Source of the DNA: Archangium primigenium
GTDB lineage: Bacteria > Myxococcota > Myxococcia > Myxococcales > Myxococcaceae
Assembly (NCBI RefSeq): GCF_016904885.1
Contig: NZ_JADWYI010000001.1
Span: forward strand, 4,092,001 to 4,156,000
DNA: 64,000 bases
Direction of reading: 5' to 3'
The position numbers and the translations under genes are program-made. The notes under the pieces were generated by a model. That model was given only the letters and a program-made list of their open reading frames with translations, had not been told where the DNA came from and did not search any database. Positions 63,021-64,000 of this stretch are shown one piece after another; position 1 is the first letter of the stretch; every line of letters begins with the position of its first letter.

Positions 63021-63704
63021 ATGAAAACAGGCCTCTGGGGCGTGTTCCCGGTGATGGCTCTTTGCTCGTTTGAATGCACGGCGGGCTCGGCGCGAAACCC
63101 ATCGATGCTTCATGCGCGAGGTGAGAGCGGACGTCCAGCGGCCCTGGCGCACATTGCGGCAGCGTACCCGGGACTGGACGTGGAAGAGGATGTAGAGGTG
63201 GCGGACGAAGAAGAAGTTTCGCGCCTGAGCTCCGAAGAAGACCGGGACGCGGATGGCCTCGCGAATCATTTCGACAGTTGCCCGGACATGGCGGGGAAGA
63301 AGCGGAACCATGGATGCCCGGACCATGAAATCCCGATGGTCATCCTCCACCGGACCCACTTCGAGCTGCTGGGCCGGGTCTTCTTCGTACCCCATCAACC
63401 AGCGCTGCATTCCCGCGCCCATGCCCAGCTGGATTGGGTGGCACGGGTGATCAAGGAACACCCGGAATTCCGCCGCATCTCTGTGGAAGCGCATTCAGAC
63501 AGCCGCGGTTCGCCCGAGGCCAACCTGCTCCTGACGCAAGCCCAGGCCCAAGCGGTGCTGCAATACCTTGTCGAGCGGGGAGTGGAACCCGAGCAGTTGG
63601 AAGCCCTGGGTTACGGGGACACACGACCCGTCGCCGACAACGGTACGGTCAAGGGACGCGAGCATAACCGCCGCGTGGAGTTCAAGATCGTCTGGCCGGA
63701 TTGA
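63021..63704 (+). CDS. Truncated OmpA-family paralogue (signal, one TSP3 repeat, OmpA domain)
   Basis: The 227-residue protein has a new N-terminus (MKTGLWGVFPVMALCSFECTAG, a likely signal) and an acidic linker (VEEDVEVADEEE). One TSP3 repeat (DRDADGLAN...DSCPDM) follows, then a full OmpA domain (FELLGRVFFVPHQ, SVEAHSDSRG, EALGYGDTRPV, REHNRRVEFKI). From 63237 to its stop it aligns gap-free with the last 156 codons of the upstream gene. It lacks the barrel, so it is probably periplasmic. No stop or frameshift breaks it and the OmpA peptidoglycan-contact Asp and Arg residues are kept, so it is likely functional. Confidence 0.85.
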   Translation: MKTGLWGVFPVMALCSFECTAGSARNPSMLHARGESGRPAALAHIAAAYPGLDVEEDVEVADEEEVSRLSSEEDRDADGLANHFDSCPDMAGKKRNHGCPDHEIPMVILHRTHFELLGRVFFVPHQPALHSRAHAQLDWVARVIKEHPEFRRISVEAHSDSRGSPEANLLLTQAQAQAVLQYLVERGVEPEQLEALGYGDTRPVADNGTVKGREHNRRVEFKIVWPD

Positions 63705-63732
63705 CACATATGCAGTCCATTCGAGGTGGCTG

Positions 63733-64000
63733 ATGAGGATATGGGTTTTTGGGTTGGTTCTGGCCCTGGCTTTTTGTGCAAGTTCATCTCTGGCGGAAAA
63801 TATTATTGATTCAAACACTGCCAATCATCTAGATGGACTTGAACTCGGATTGATGCCAAATGGAGTTGTAGTAAAATATCCGCCAAAATATGTCGAGAGC
63901 GAAAACAATGGAGTGAGTGGTCCACCTGTCATCAAAGCCTGTCTTGCTCATTCGGGGAATTGCATTCCTGTGGATGCAAGCAAGTGTTCAATCTCGGTTG
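63733..64000 (+). CDS. AT-rich secreted protein, cut by the right edge
   Basis: An open frame starts at ATG 63733 and runs to the window end without a stop (89 codons). GAGGTGG precedes the start. The N-terminus is a clear signal peptide (MRIWVFGLVLALAFCASSSLA). The visible mature part has no motif I recognise; it contains spaced Cys residues (IKACLAHSGNC...SKCS) that could form disulphides. Base composition is unlike the rest: a hand count over 63781-63960 gives 76 G+C of 180 (about 42%), with codons such as AAT, ATT, AAA, CTA and GTA that neighbours avoid. This indicates recent acquisition. Function is unknown. Confidence 0.7.
   Translation, partial: MRIWVFGLVLALAFCASSSLAENIIDSNTANHLDGLELGLMPNGVVVKYPPKYVESENNGVSGPPVIKACLAHSGNCIPVDASKCSISV

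Overview
This window is very GC-rich and almost fully coding. GTG starts and 1-4 base stop/start overlaps are common. It carries modular type I polyketide synthase (PKS) genes, many secreted and outer-membrane proteins, TSP3/OmpA proteins and a deltaproteobacterial-style mix of signalling genes. These traits suggest a myxobacterium, probably of the Cystobacterineae (Archangium/Cystobacter/Corallococcus-like). That placement is inferred from protein families and base composition; no rRNA or tRNA gene was seen.

Layout. (1) 1-9.4 kb is housekeeping and signalling: a partial beta-barrel outer-membrane protein, a small secreted protein, GTP cyclohydrolase I (folE), a GlcD-type FAD oxidase, a short sigma factor with a clear terminator, a periplasmic helical-repeat protein, TatA, a degenerate histidine kinase divergent from a receiver protein, an SCP2-like protein with its own promoter, palindrome and terminator, and an AMACR-type CoA transferase. 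(2) 9.7-28.6 kb is a three-gene PKS operon: KS-AT°-AT-DH-ER-KR-ACP, then KS-AT-KR-ACP-KS-[no AT]-DH-KR-ACP, then a terminal KS*-AT° didomain. In that last protein the third catalytic KS residue is Tyr instead of His. No loading module and no thioesterase are present. (3) 28.6-32.8 kb has an SDR and, on the minus strand, a TetR regulator-GH13-cytochrome P450 operon behind a perfect 18-bp palindrome. (4) 33-43.3 kb holds a PAS histidine kinase, VOC and DUF4336-like proteins, a PHP-domain lipoprotein coupled to an outer-membrane protein, a secreted unknown, an acyl-CoA dehydrogenase and a lipoprotein/NAD(P)-binding pair. (5) 60.8-43.3 kb (minus) is a type VI secretion operon, tssJ-K-L-M-tagF-tssA-B-C-hcp-tssE-F-G-clpV. 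It has every core part except VgrG (tssI), and no PAAR protein or Fha/PpkA/PppA regulators. (6) 61.2-64 kb has a TSP3/OmpA protein, a truncated gap-free tandem copy of its C-terminal half, and the start of a strikingly AT-rich secreted protein.

How the genes work together. The PKS operon should assemble a short, partly reduced, methyl-branched chain. Only two of its AT domains look active, one methylmalonyl-like and one malonyl-like. The third extension module must borrow an AT, and chain release must use an unusual or external step. The neighbouring SDR and P450 could tailor the product, but no sequence feature ties them to it. The T6SS operon is divergent from the OmpA genes across a 400-bp region with a sigma-54-like element and a strong dyad.
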